Below are positions 1 through 9,097 of a DNA stretch of 64,000 nucleotides, piece by piece. How positions within the stretch are numbered: the stretch's first letter is position 1; every line of letters starts with the position of its first letter. The stretch lies in assembly GCA_963966185.1 (NCBI GenBank), contig CAWZYM010000408.1, positions 332,501-396,500 of the forward strand, given 5' to 3'. The stretch comes from Rhabditoides inermis (lineage: Eukaryota; Nematoda; Chromadorea; Rhabditida; Rhabditidae). Under the pieces are notes generated by a model. It searched no databases, had not been told where the DNA came from, and saw only the letters and a program-made list of their open reading frames with translations. Made by a program: the position numbers and the translations under genes.

Positions 1-1165
1 TATTATTATAATTACTGATCTACTGATCGGCTTTGACCGCAAAGACGCGCGAAGCGTGCCGGAGCGCTTTCTATGTGCAAACAAGAAGGTGAACGATCAG
101 AGAGTCGGAGAAAATGCATATCAGTATCAGTGATCAATGTTTTATTATAATTACTGATATACTGATCGGCTTTGACCGCGGAGGCGCGCGAATCGTGCCG
201 GAGCGCCTTTTATGTGCATACGAAAGAGTAAAAAATCAAAGAGTGGGAGAGAATGCATATCAGTATCAGTAATCAATATAATTTTATATTTACTGATCTA
301 CTGTACGGCTTTGACCGCGGAGGCGCGCGAAGCGTACCGGAGCGCCTTTTATGTGCATACGAAAGAGTAAAAGATCAGAGAGTCGGAGAAAATGCATATC
401 AGTATCAGTGATCAATATATTCTTATTTTTACTGATCTACTGATATACTTTGACCGCGGAGGCGCGCGGAGCGTGCCGGAGCGCTTTCTATGTGCATACG
501 AGAAAGTGAACGATCAGAGTCGGAGAAAATGCATATCAGTATCAGTGATCAATGTATTAGTATAATCACTGATCTACTGATATACTTTGACCGCGGAGGC
601 GTGCGAAGCGTGCCGGAGCGCTTTCTATGTGGATACGAGAAAGTGAACGATCAGAGAGTCGGAGAAAATGCATATCAGTAGCAGTGATCAATATAATCTT
701 TTTATTACTGATCTACTGATATACTTTGACCGCGGAGGCGCGCGGAGCGTGCCGGAGCGCTTTCTATGTGCATACGAGAAAGTGAACGATCAGAGTCGGA
801 GAAAATGCATATCAGTAGCAGTGATCAATGTATTATTATAATTACTGATCTACTGATATACTTTGACCGCGGAGGCACGCGAAGCGTGCCGGAGCGCCCT
901 CTATGTATATGCATACGGAAGGTTAAAAGATCAGAGAGTCGGAGAAAATGCATATCAGTAGCAGTGATCAATATATTATTATAATTACTGATCTAGTGAT
1001 AGACTTTGACAGCGGAGGCGCGCGGAGCGTGCCCGGAGCGCTTTCTATGTGCATACGAGAAAATGAACGATCAGAGAGTCGGAGAAAATTCATATCAGTA
1101 GCAGTGATCAATGTATTCATATTAATACTGATATACTGATATACTTTGACCGCGGAGGCGCGCGG
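1..1165 (+). repeat. A-monomer satellite array (about 8 copies)
   Basis: Tandem ~139-140 bp monomers. Landmarks in order: CTGATCTACTGATCGGC, TTTGACCGCGGAGGCGCGCG, AGCGTGCCGGAGCGC, TATGTGCATACGAGA, then TGCATATCAGTAGCAGTGAT and an AT-rich stretch. The GACCGCGG box recurs about every 139 bp from position 34. The array belongs to a unit whose start lies outside the window. It passes into B monomers at the shared GACCGCGGAGGCGCGCGGAG box near 1150-1170. Short open frames here are repeat artefacts. Confidence 0.93.
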
Positions 1166-1607
1166 AGCGGCTGTCTATGATCGTAGGCGAGAGTAGATAT
1201 TTTATAATATTAGATCCGTGATAACTAATCATTGTCAACCAGCTACTGATAGAATTTGACCGCGGAGACGCGCGGAGCGGCTGTCTGTGATCAAAGGCGA
1301 GAGTAGATATTTTATATTATTAGATCCGTGATAACTAATCATTGTCAACCAGCTACTGATAGAATTTGACCGCGGAGGCGCGCGGAGCGGCTGTCTGTGA
1401 TCAAAGGCGAGAGTAGAGATTTTATATTATTTGATACGTGATAACTAATCATTGTCAACCAGCTACTGATAGAATTTGACCGCTGAGGCGCGCGGAGCGT
1501 CTGTCTGTGATGAAAGGCGAGAGTAGAGATTTTATAATCTTAGATCCGTGATAACTAATCATTGTCAACCAGCTACTGATAGAATTTGACCGCGGAGGCA
1601 CGTGGTA
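1166..1607 (+). repeat. B-monomer satellite array (about 4 copies)
   Basis: Tandem 110 bp monomers. Landmarks: GCGGCTGTCTGTGATCAAAG, GCGAGAGTAGAGATTTTATA, GATCCGTGATAACTAATCAT, TGTCAACCAGCTACTGATAG, then a TTTGACCGCKGAGGCGCGCG box shared with A. The array is entered from A and left through an A-like GTGCCGGAGCGCC end, so both switches occur inside or next to the shared box. Confidence 0.92.
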
Positions 1608-1769
1608 GCGTGCCGGAGCGCCTTCTAGAGCAAAGAGAGAGAGAGACAGAGAGAGACAGAGAGACAGAGAGAGAGAGAGAGAGAAGCGGAGAAACGGAAA
1701 GTGTAGTTTAGTTATGACATAGTTATCACTCATATACCGATAGTCTTCGGCTGCATCTCGGAGCGCCTT
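1608..1769 (+). repeat. GA module
   Basis: After GGAGCGCCTTCTAGAGCAAA comes a (GA)n/(GACA) tract, about 1636-1684. A conserved segment follows: AGCGGAGAAACGGAAAGTG, then CTCATATACCGATAGTCTTC and GGCTGCATCTCGGAGCGCC. The same module recurs at about ten other places, normally between the array and a type 2 tail. Confidence 0.88.
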
Positions 1770-2018
1770 CTATGAGCATAGGTAAGATAATATCAGTCGA
1801 GAATCAAAAATTATCAACCAGCTACTGTTAGACATTGACAATGTTCAAACATTTGTTAATACTGTAATTCAAAATTAATGAAATAGATCATTCATGTTTG
1901 GAAGGCTCTGACAACAGAACTTCTAGCACAGCTCCTAATAGCACTTCCAGAGCACATATCAAGTCAATCTATATATCCATCGATAGATAATTTTCTCCTC
2001 TATTTTATACCTATATTT
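1770..2018 (+). repeat. Tail module, type 2
   Basis: Starts TATGAGCATAGGTAAGATAA, contains ATTATCAACCAGCTACTGTT, then the block common to both tail types (GCACAGCTCCTAATAGCACT, CAATCGATAGATAATTTTCT), and runs directly into the hairpin. Type 2 tails follow GA modules. The ATCAACCAGCTACTG word relates it to B monomers and linkers. Confidence 0.88.
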
Positions 2019-2039
2019 CTAGCGCGCGAAGCGCGCTAG
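2019..2039 (+). repeat. Unit-boundary hairpin HP1
   Basis: Perfect inverted repeat: 9-bp stem CTAGCGCGC, loop GAA. Followed by TCGCAGCGCC (core class i), so the junction reads CTAG|TC. The next hairpin is 3114 bp downstream. Confidence 0.95.
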
Positions 2040-2928
2040 TCGCAGCGCCCGCTGCGCCTGGCTGTGCAAAATGCCCTATGGTTTCCGTCCGTCCATCGCT
2101 CTACCGCGCCACCCACTACTCCTATCTAGCCAAACGTGACATCGATCCGATGGTCTCGGTCCCGAGATGCAGGATTCCAATTTTCAGATCTTTATCTCTC
2201 ATATCCGCGGAGCTATAAGCTCCAGAAAGTCCGACGAAATAGCGCGTAATCAGAGAGAGTCAGACACAAAAGCGGCGAAATAGTGTGTGAGGCGAAGAGA
2301 CGGGTCACTGACGAATCGGCTGCGGCGAGTAGACCTTTCAAGAACGAGCACTGCGGATCGCAGACTTCAGCTATCGAAAAACGGTTTCGACGTCACTCCT
2401 CTACACTCCCTCACCTACAAATCTGCCCGTAATCTTTTTATAACTCCTCCTGGTTTCTTTTCACGAAGTGATTTAGTCGAGGCGAGGCGACACCAAACAG
2501 TTGTCGCGGGCTGTTCAAGAAAACTAGGCAATCGTGTAAGGTCTTCCTTCACTACAACATGTATATAGGTGGCCACTAAACTTCTACCAAAATTTGCATC
2601 TTTTTGTGACCTCTGAGGCCCGCTATCAATTAAATTCCTCTAATCGACGTAGTTTTATTGCCCCGCGACGAGAGAGTGTGGCGAGGTGAGAGTGCGCCAG
2701 CTGTCAGTCTGTCTGATGTCAGAGAAAGAGACAGTCAATTGTGCAAATGAGCGAGAACATCACCACGCACTACGAAATAGCTCACCACACTCCAACAAAC
2801 TGCGCGATTACTATATTCTGAGTAAATACAATGAAACATTACTATATGCACTCACGTCATTCTATATTCAATCATAGAAGTGAGGCGAGGCGAAATAGTA
2901 TGTAACCTCCTTTTCTCATTTCTCTTTT
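2040..2928 (+). repeat. Core module C1 (class i)
   Basis: Single-copy-per-unit block of about 0.89 kb. It begins TCGCAGCGCCCGCTGCGCC, which itself holds a small GCAGCG/CGCTGC hairpin. Then come AAAATGCCCTATGGTTTCCG, CATCGATCCGATGGTCTCGG, TATCTCTCATATCCGCGGAG, CGGCTGCGGCGAGTAGACC and CCCCGCGACGAGAGAGTGTG, ending in GAGGCGAGGCGAAATAGTAT. GAGGCGA-type words recur at 2289, 2479, 2680 and 2882. The upstream octamer is altered (ATGTATAT near 2558); the downstream ATTTGCAT is at 2592-2599. A 93-codon open frame (2287-2568) opens with GTG and is not accepted as a gene. C1 is near-identical to the core at 35354. Confidence 0.9.
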
Positions 2929-3075
2929 TTCGTCTCTCTCTCTCTCTCCCTCTCTTCCTCTCTCTATATCTCTTTCTCTTATATTTTATAATATTAGACC
3001 AGTGATAACTATTAATTATACTTGGATCTATAATAAATAATAATTGTCAAACAGCTACTGATATGATTTTACCGT
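2929..3075. repeat. CT tract plus B-like linker
   Basis: Pyrimidine tract rich in CTCTCT to about 2986. An AT-rich linker follows (TATTAGACCAGTGATAACTA ... AATTGTCAAACAGCTACTGA) that resembles a B monomer carrying about 30 extra bp. Confidence 0.85.
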
Positions 3076-3775
3076 GGAGTGTGCCGGAGCGCCCTCTATG
3101 TGCACACGAGAGATTGAAAGATCAGAGAGTAGGAGATAATGCATATCGATATTAGTGATCAGTATATTATAATAATTACTGATCTACTGATCGGCTTTGA
3201 CCGCGGAGGCGCGCGAAGCGTGCCGGAGCGCCTTCTATGTGCATACGAAAGAGTAAACAAATCAGAAAATCGGAAAAAATGCATATCAGGATCAGTGATC
3301 AATATATTATTATAATTACTGATCTACTGATCGACTTTGACCGCGGAGGTGCGCGGAGCGTGCCGGAGCGCTTTCTATGTGCATACGAGAAAGTGAAAGA
3401 TCAGAGAGTCGGAGCAAAATGCACATCAGTAGCAGTGATCAATCTATTCTTAATATTACTGATCTACTGATCGACTTTGACCGCGGAGGCGCGCGGAGCG
3501 TGCCGGAGCGCTTTCTATGTGCATACGAGAAAGTGAAAGATCAGAGAGTCGGAGAAAAATGCATATCAGTAGCAGTGATCAATATATTCTTATTATTACT
3601 GATCTACTGATATACTTTGACCGCGGATGCGCGCGGAGCGTGCCGGAGCGCTTTCTATGTCCATACGAGAAAGTGAACGATCAGAGAGTAGGAGAAAATT
3701 CATATCAGTATCAGTGATCAATAAATTATTACAATTACTGATTTACTGATCGGCTTTGATCGCGGAGGCGCGCGG
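3076..3775 (+). repeat. A-monomer array (about 5 copies)
   Basis: Begins with a variant first monomer (TTTTACCGTGGAGTGTGCCG) typical of the first copy after a linker, then ~140 bp monomers. The last copy breaks off inside GGAGGCGCGCGGTGATTGAA and switches into a B fragment. Confidence 0.92.
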
Positions 3776-3959
3776 TGATTGAAGGCGAGAGTAGATATTT
3801 TATAATATTAGATCCGTGATAACTAATTATTGTCAACCAGCTCTCTCCCTATCTCCTCTCTTCCTCTATCTATCTATTACATTTCATGATTTCAGATAAG
3901 TGATAACTATAAAGTCTACTTGCATCTAAATTAAATCATAATTGTCAACCAGCTGCACA

Positions 3960-4004
<45 letters not shown>

Positions 4005-4021
4005 TTCTCTCTTATATTATT
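3776..4021. repeat. B fragment, linker and two CT tracts inside the array
   Basis: A partial B monomer (GCGAGAGTAGATATTTTATA ... TTGTCAACCAG) runs into a short CT tract at about 3841-3880. Then come a linker with ATTTCATGATTTCAGATAAG and AATTGTCAACCAGCTGCACA, and a second (CT)n tract at 3963-4016. This splits the unit's A array in two. Confidence 0.85.
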
Positions 4022-4870
4022 TTACAGCGAAGTGTGCCGGAGCGCCCTCTATGTGCACACGAGAGATTGAAAGATAAGAGAGTAGGAGAGAAAGCATATC
4101 AGTAGCTGATCAATACATTCTGAATAATACTGATCTACTGATCGACTTTGACCGCGGAAGCGCGCGGAGCGTGCCGGAGCGCTTTTTATGTGCATACGAG
4201 AAGGTGAAAGATCAGAGAGTCGGAGAAAATGTATATCAGTAGCAGTGATCAATATATTATTTAATTACTGATCTACTGATCGACTTTGACCGCGGAGGCG
4301 CGCGGAGCGTGCCGGAGCGCTTTCTATGTGCATACGAGAAAGTGAAAGATCAGAGAGTCGGAGAAAATGTATATCAGTAGCAGTGATCAATATATTATTT
4401 AATTACTGATCTACTGATCGACTTTGACCGCGGAGGTGCGCGGAGCGTGCCGGAGCGCTTTCTATGTGCATACGAGAAAGTGAAAGATCAGAGAGTCGAC
4501 AAAAATGCATATCAGTAGCAGTGATCAATCTATTCTTAATACTACTGATCTACTGATCGACTTTGACCGCGGAGGCGCGCGGAGCGTGCCGGAGCGCTTT
4601 CTATGTGCTTACGAGAAAGTGGAAGATCAGAGAGTCGGAGAAAATGCATATCAGTAGCAGTGATCAATATATTATTATAATTACTGATTTACTGATCAAC
4701 TTTGACCGCGGAGGCGCGCGGAGCGTGCCCGGAGCGCTCTCTTTGTGCATACGAGACAGTAAAATATCAGAGCGTAGGAGAAAATGCATATCATTATCAG
4801 TGATCATTATATTATTTTTTATTACTGATCTACTGATAGGCTCTGACCGCGGAGCGTGCCGGAGCGGCTT
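4022..4870 (+). repeat. A-monomer array (about 6 copies)
   Basis: Starts with GAAGTGTGCCGGAGCGCCCT after the CT tract, then ~140 bp monomers to the type 1 tail. The final monomer is shortened (GGCTCTGACCGCGGAGCGTG), a form seen before several type 1 tails. Confidence 0.92.
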
Positions 4871-5132
4871 CTATGAGCATAGTAAATATAACATCTGTAG
4901 AAAAGCAGTCGAGCAGATTCTATCAACCAGATACTGTTAAACTGTGACACTTTCTAAAAATTTGAAACTACTGAAAAATAAACAAAAAGAAATAGATAAA
5001 GATCAGTCATCTACTGAAAGACTGACAACAGCACTTCTATCACAGCTCCTAATAGCACTTCCAGAGCACATATCAAGTCAATCTATATGTCAATCGATAG
5101 ATAATTTTCTCCTCTTTTTTATACTCATCTTT
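4871..5132 (+). repeat. Tail module, type 1
   Basis: Starts CTATGAGCATAGTAAATATA, has AACATCTGTAGAAAAGCAGT and GATCAGTCATCTACTGAAAG, then the common GCACTTCCAGAGCACATATC and CAATCGATAGATAATTTTCT blocks, ending at the hairpin. No GA module precedes it. Confidence 0.88.
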
Positions 5133-5153
5133 CTAGCGCGCGAAGCGCGCTAG
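5133..5153 (+). repeat. Unit-boundary hairpin HP2
   Basis: Perfect 9-bp stem CTAGCGCGC with GAA loop. Junction CTAG|TC, core class i. The next hairpin is 2795 bp on. This is the right edge of the 3.1 kb duplicated block. Confidence 0.95.
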
Positions 5154-6004
5154 TCGCAGCGCCCGCTGCGCCTAGCTGTGCAAAATGCCCTATGGTTTCC
5201 GTCCGTCCATCGCTCTACCGCGCCAGCCACTACTCCTATCTAGCCAAACGTGACATCGATCCGATGGTCTCTGTCCCGAGATGCAGGATTCCAATTTTCA
5301 GCCCTTTATCTCTCATATCCGCGGAGCTATAAGCTCCAGAAAGTCCGACGAAATAGCGCGTAATCAGAGAGAGTCAGACACAAAAGCGGCGAAATAGTGT
5401 GTGAGGCGAGGAGACGGGTCACTGGCGAATCGGCTGCGGCGAGTAGACCTTACAAGAACGAGCACTGCGGATCGCAGACTTCAGCTATCGAAAAACGGTT
5501 TCGACGTCACTCCTCTACACTCCCTCACCTACAAATCTGCCCGTAATCTTTTTATAACTCTTCCTGGTTTCCTTTCACGAAGTGATTTAGTCGAGGCGAG
5601 GCGACACTAAACAGTTGTCGCGGGCTGTTCAAGAAAACTAGGCAACCGTGTAAGGTTTCCCTTTACTACAACATGCAAATAGGTGGCCACTACACTTCTA
5701 CCAAAATTTGCATCTTTTTGTGACCTCTGACGCCCGCTATCAATTAAATTCCTCTAATCGACGTCGGTTTATTGCCCCGCGACGAGAGAGTGTGGCGAGG
5801 TGAGAGTGCGCCAGCTGCCAGTCTGTCTGCTGTTAGAGAAAGAGACAGTCAATTGTGCAAATGAGCGAGAACATCACCACGCACTACGAAACAGCTCATC
5901 ACACTCCAACAAACTGCGCGATTACTATGTTCTGAGTAAATACAATACAACATTACTATCATTCTATAATCAATCATGAAAGTTAGTCGAAGGGAAACAC
6001 CTCC
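5154..6004 (+). repeat. Core module C2 (class i, diverged 3' end)
   Basis: Same landmarks as the other cores. It carries the intact octamer pair: ATGCAAAT at 5673-5680 and ATTTGCAT at 5706-5713. The usual 3' end is degraded: AAAGTTAGTCGAAGGGAAAC replaces GAAGTGAGGCGAGGCGAAAT. Confidence 0.9.
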
Positions 6005-6071
6005 TTTTCTCATTCTTTCTTTTTCGTCTCTCTCTCTCTTTCTCTCTTTCTCTCTTTCTTCTCTCTTGTTT

Positions 6072-6135
<64 letters not shown>

Positions 6136-6281
6136 TTTTCTTCTCTCTCTCTTTTTCGTCTCCCCCCCCCTCTCTCTCTCTCTCTTTTGTCTCTCACTCT
6201 TTTTTGTCTTGCTCTTTTTCATCTCCTTCTCTCTCTCCCTCTCTCCCTCTCTTCCTCTATCTCTATCTCTCTCTCCCTCTC

Positions 6282-6325
<44 letters not shown>

Positions 6326-6326
6326 A
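6005..6326. repeat. Long CT microsatellite
   Basis: About 320 bp of nearly pure pyrimidine on the + strand, mostly (CT)n with TTTCTCT interruptions and a run of C near 6160. Apparent open frames on either strand (poly Ser/Leu, Arg/Glu) are translation of the dinucleotide repeat. Confidence 0.95.
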
Positions 6327-6389
6327 TCTTATGCATTTAGATTATAATGTCTACTTGGATCTAAAAAAATATTATTTGTCAACAAGCTG

Positions 6390-6391
<2 letters not shown>
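6327..6391 (+). repeat. AT-rich linker
   Basis: Short linker with TTAGATTATAATGTCTACTT and a TTGTCAACAAGCTGTTCA word, between two CT tracts. It matches linkers at 8958, 23158, 30131 and 46831. Confidence 0.8.
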
Positions 6392-6488
<97 letters not shown>

Positions 6489-6533
6489 TCTCTTTCTCTT
6501 TCTCACTCTTTTTCTCTCTCACTATCTCTTTGT
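6392..6533. repeat. Pure (CT)n tract
   Basis: One of the longest uninterrupted dinucleotide runs in the window, about 90 nt of perfect CT, then TTTCTC-type repeats. Confidence 0.95.
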
Positions 6534-7784
6534 TTTATAATAATTGTCAACCAGCTACTGATAGGATTTGACCGCTGAGGCGCGCGGAGCGGCTGTCTAT
6601 GATTATACGCGAGAGTCGAGATTTTATAATATTAGATCCGTGATAACTAATCATTGTCAACCAGCTACTGATAGAATTTGACCGCTGAGGCGCGCGGAGC
6701 GGCTGTCTGTGATCAAAGGCGAGAGTAGATATTTTATATTATTAGATCAGTGATAAATAATCATTGTCAATCAGCTACTGATAGAATTTGACCGCTGAGG
6801 CGCGCGGAGTGGCTGTCTGTGATCAAAGGTGAGAGTAGAGATTTTATAATATCAGATCCGTGATAACTATTCATTGTCAACCAGCTACTGATAGAAATTG
6901 ACCGCTGAGGCGCGCGGAGCGGCTGTCTGTGATTAAAAGCGAAAGTAGATATTTTATAATATTAGATCAGTGATAAATAATCATTGTCAATCAGCTACTG
7001 ATAGAATTTGACAGCTGAGGCGCGCGGAGTGGCTGTCTGTGATCAAAGGCGAGAGTAGAGAATTTATAATATTAGATTCGTGATAACTAATCATTGTCAA
7101 CCAGCTACTGATAGAATTTGACCGCTGAGGCGCGCGGAACGGCTGTCTGAGATCATAGGCGAGAGTCGAGATTTTATAATATTAGATCCGTGATAACTAA
7201 TCATTGTCAACCAGCTACTGATAGAATTTGACCGCTGAGGCGCGCGGAGCGGCTGTCTGTGATCAAAGGCGAGAGTAGAGATTTTATAATATTAGATCCG
7301 TGATAACTAATCATTGTCAACCAGCTACTGATAAAATTTGACCGCTGAGGCGCGCGGAACGGCTGTCTGTGATCAAAGGCGAGAGTAGAGATTTTATAAT
7401 ATTAGATCCGTGATAACTAATCATTGTCAACCAGCTACTGATAAAATTTGACCGCTGAGGCGCGCGGAACGGCTGTCTGTGATCAAAGGCGAGAGTAGAG
7501 ATTTTATAATATTAGATCCGTGATAACTAATCATTGTCAACCAGCTACTGATAAAATTTGACCGCTGAGGCGCGCGGAACGGCTGTCTGAGATCATAGGC
7601 GAGAGTCGAGATTTTATAATATTAGATCCGTGATAACTAATCATTGTCAATCAGCTACTGATAGAATTTGACCGCGGAGGCGCGCGGAGCGGCTGTCTAT
7701 GATCGTAGGCGAGAGTAGATATTTTATAATATTAGATCCGTGATAACTAATCATCGTCAACCAGCTAATGATAGAACTTGAAGG
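6534..7784 (+). repeat. B-monomer array (about 11 copies)
   Basis: Tandem 110 bp monomers filling this unit with no A monomer. Most carry GACCGCTGAGGCGCGCGG (T where A monomers have G). Variants GGAACGGCTG and GGAGCGGCTG alternate in places, suggesting local amplification. At 7785 the last copy fuses to the middle of a tail module (GAACTTGAAGGAAATAAATA). Confidence 0.94.
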
Positions 7785-7927
7785 AAATAAATAAAGATCA
7801 GTCATGTACTGGAAGACTGACAACAGCACTTCTAGCACAGCTCCTAATAGCACTTCCTGAGCACATATCAAGTCAATCTATATATCAATCGATAGATAAT
7901 TTTCTCCTCTATTTTAAACCTATATTT
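7785..7927 (+). repeat. Tail module, 5'-truncated
   Basis: Only the 3' part of a type 1 tail is present, from GAAGGAAATAAATAAAGATC. The B array joins it directly, so about 110 bp of the tail start is missing. Confidence 0.85.
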
Positions 7928-7948
7928 CTAGCGCGCGAAGCGCGCTAG
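7928..7948 (+). repeat. Unit-boundary hairpin HP3
   Basis: Perfect 9-bp stem, loop GAA. Junction CTAG|TC; following core class i with one C fewer (CAGCGCCGCTGCG). The next hairpin is 3161 bp on. Confidence 0.95.
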
Positions 7949-8826
7949 TCGCAGCGCCGCTGCGCCTGTATGTGTAAAATGCCCTATGGTGTCCGTCCAT
8001 ACATGGCTCCACAAAGGCCACCGATGCATGGATCCGGCTAAATTTGGTATGGCTGTAAAGCCCTCGGTCTGGAGATGCTCCCAAAATCTTTATGTTATCA
8101 TATCTCTCATATCCGCGGAGCTATAAGCTCGAGAAAGTCCGACGAAATAGCGCGTAATCAGAGAGCGTCAGACAGAAAAGCAGCGAAATAGTATGTGAGG
8201 CGAGGAGACGGGTAGGTGGTTGAACGGTTGCATCGAGTAGGCCTTACAAGAACGAGTACTGCGAATCGCAGACTCCAGCTTTCGAGAAACGGTTTTGACG
8301 TCACTCCTCTAAACTTCCTAATCTACAAATCTGCCCGTAATCTTTTCATAACTCCTCCTGGTTTCCTTTCACGAAGTGATTTAATCGAGGCGAGGCGACA
8401 CCAAACAATTGTCGCGGGCTGTTCAAGAAAACTAGGCAACCGTGTAACATCTCCCTTTACTACAACATGCATACAGGTGGCCACTACACTTCTACCAAAA
8501 TTTGCATCTTTTTGTGACCTCTGACGCCCGCTATCAATTAAATTCCTCTAATCGACGTCGTTTTATTGCCCCGCGACGAGAGAGTGTGGCGAGGTGAGAG
8601 TGCGCCAGCTGCCAGTCTGTCTGCTGTTAGAGAAAGAAACAGTAAATTGTGCAAATGAGCGAGAACAGCACCATGCACTACGAAACAGCTCACCACACTC
8701 CACAAACTGTGCAAATTCTATATTCTGAGCAAATACAATACAAATATAACTGTATGCACTAACGACATTCTATATTTAATCAGAGAAGTGAGGCGAGGCG
8801 AAATACTATGTAACCTTCGTTTCTCA
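7949..8826 (+). repeat. Core module C3 (divergent 5' third)
   Basis: From about 8011 to 8095 it reads ATGGCTCCACAAAGGCCACC ... GGATCCGGCTAAATTTGGTA, only loosely alignable to the standard CATCGCTCTACCGCGCC block. After CATATCCGCGGAGCTATAAG it is standard. It carries the K-type middle (GAACGGTTGCATCGAGTAGG) with a class i 5' end, so it looks like a mosaic. Confidence 0.87.
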
Positions 8827-9055
8827 TCCCTCTCCTTTTCTCATCCCTCTCTCTTTCTCTCTTTTGTCTTGCTCTTTTTCGTATCTCTCTCTCTCTCTCG
8901 GTCGCTCGCTCTCTTTCTCTCTCCCTATCTCCTCTCTTCCTCTATCTCTCTCTTATATTTTATGATTTCAGATTAGTGATAACTATAATGTACTTGCATC
9001 TAAATTAAATCATAATTGTCAACCAGCTGCACATCCCACGGTTACCCACTCTTAA

Positions 9056-9087
<32 letters not shown>

Positions 9088-9097
9088 ATATTTTATA
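8827..9097. repeat. CT tract, linker, second CT tract
   Basis: CT-rich to about 8957, with GGTCGCTCGCTCTC interruptions. The linker has TTTATGATTTCAGATTAGTG and ATTGTCAACCAGCTGCACAT. A second (CT)n tract lies at about 9054-9086. Confidence 0.87.

Noticed and set aside
2019..2039. Hairpin as a bacterial-type transcription terminator
   Set aside because: No T-run follows, there is no upstream gene, and the setting is eukaryotic satellite.
2287..2568. A ~93-codon open frame conserved in many cores (also near 5401, 8216, 11392, 22300, 35601, 45956, 48703, 51109, 59803 and 62585)
   Set aside because: It opens with GTG or TTG, not ATG, is broken in several cores, has no recognisable domain, and its conservation is explained by recent copying of the core. 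A codon-position substitution test across cores would be needed to reopen it.
5440..5530. Possible tRNA-derived promoter boxes in the core (GGTTTCGACGTCACTCC resembles a B box)
   Set aside because: No matching A box at the right distance, no cloverleaf, and no A-rich tail; weak similarity only.
6010..6540. Ser/Leu-rich and Arg/Glu-rich open frames
   Set aside because: Direct translation of (CT)n and (GA)n microsatellites.
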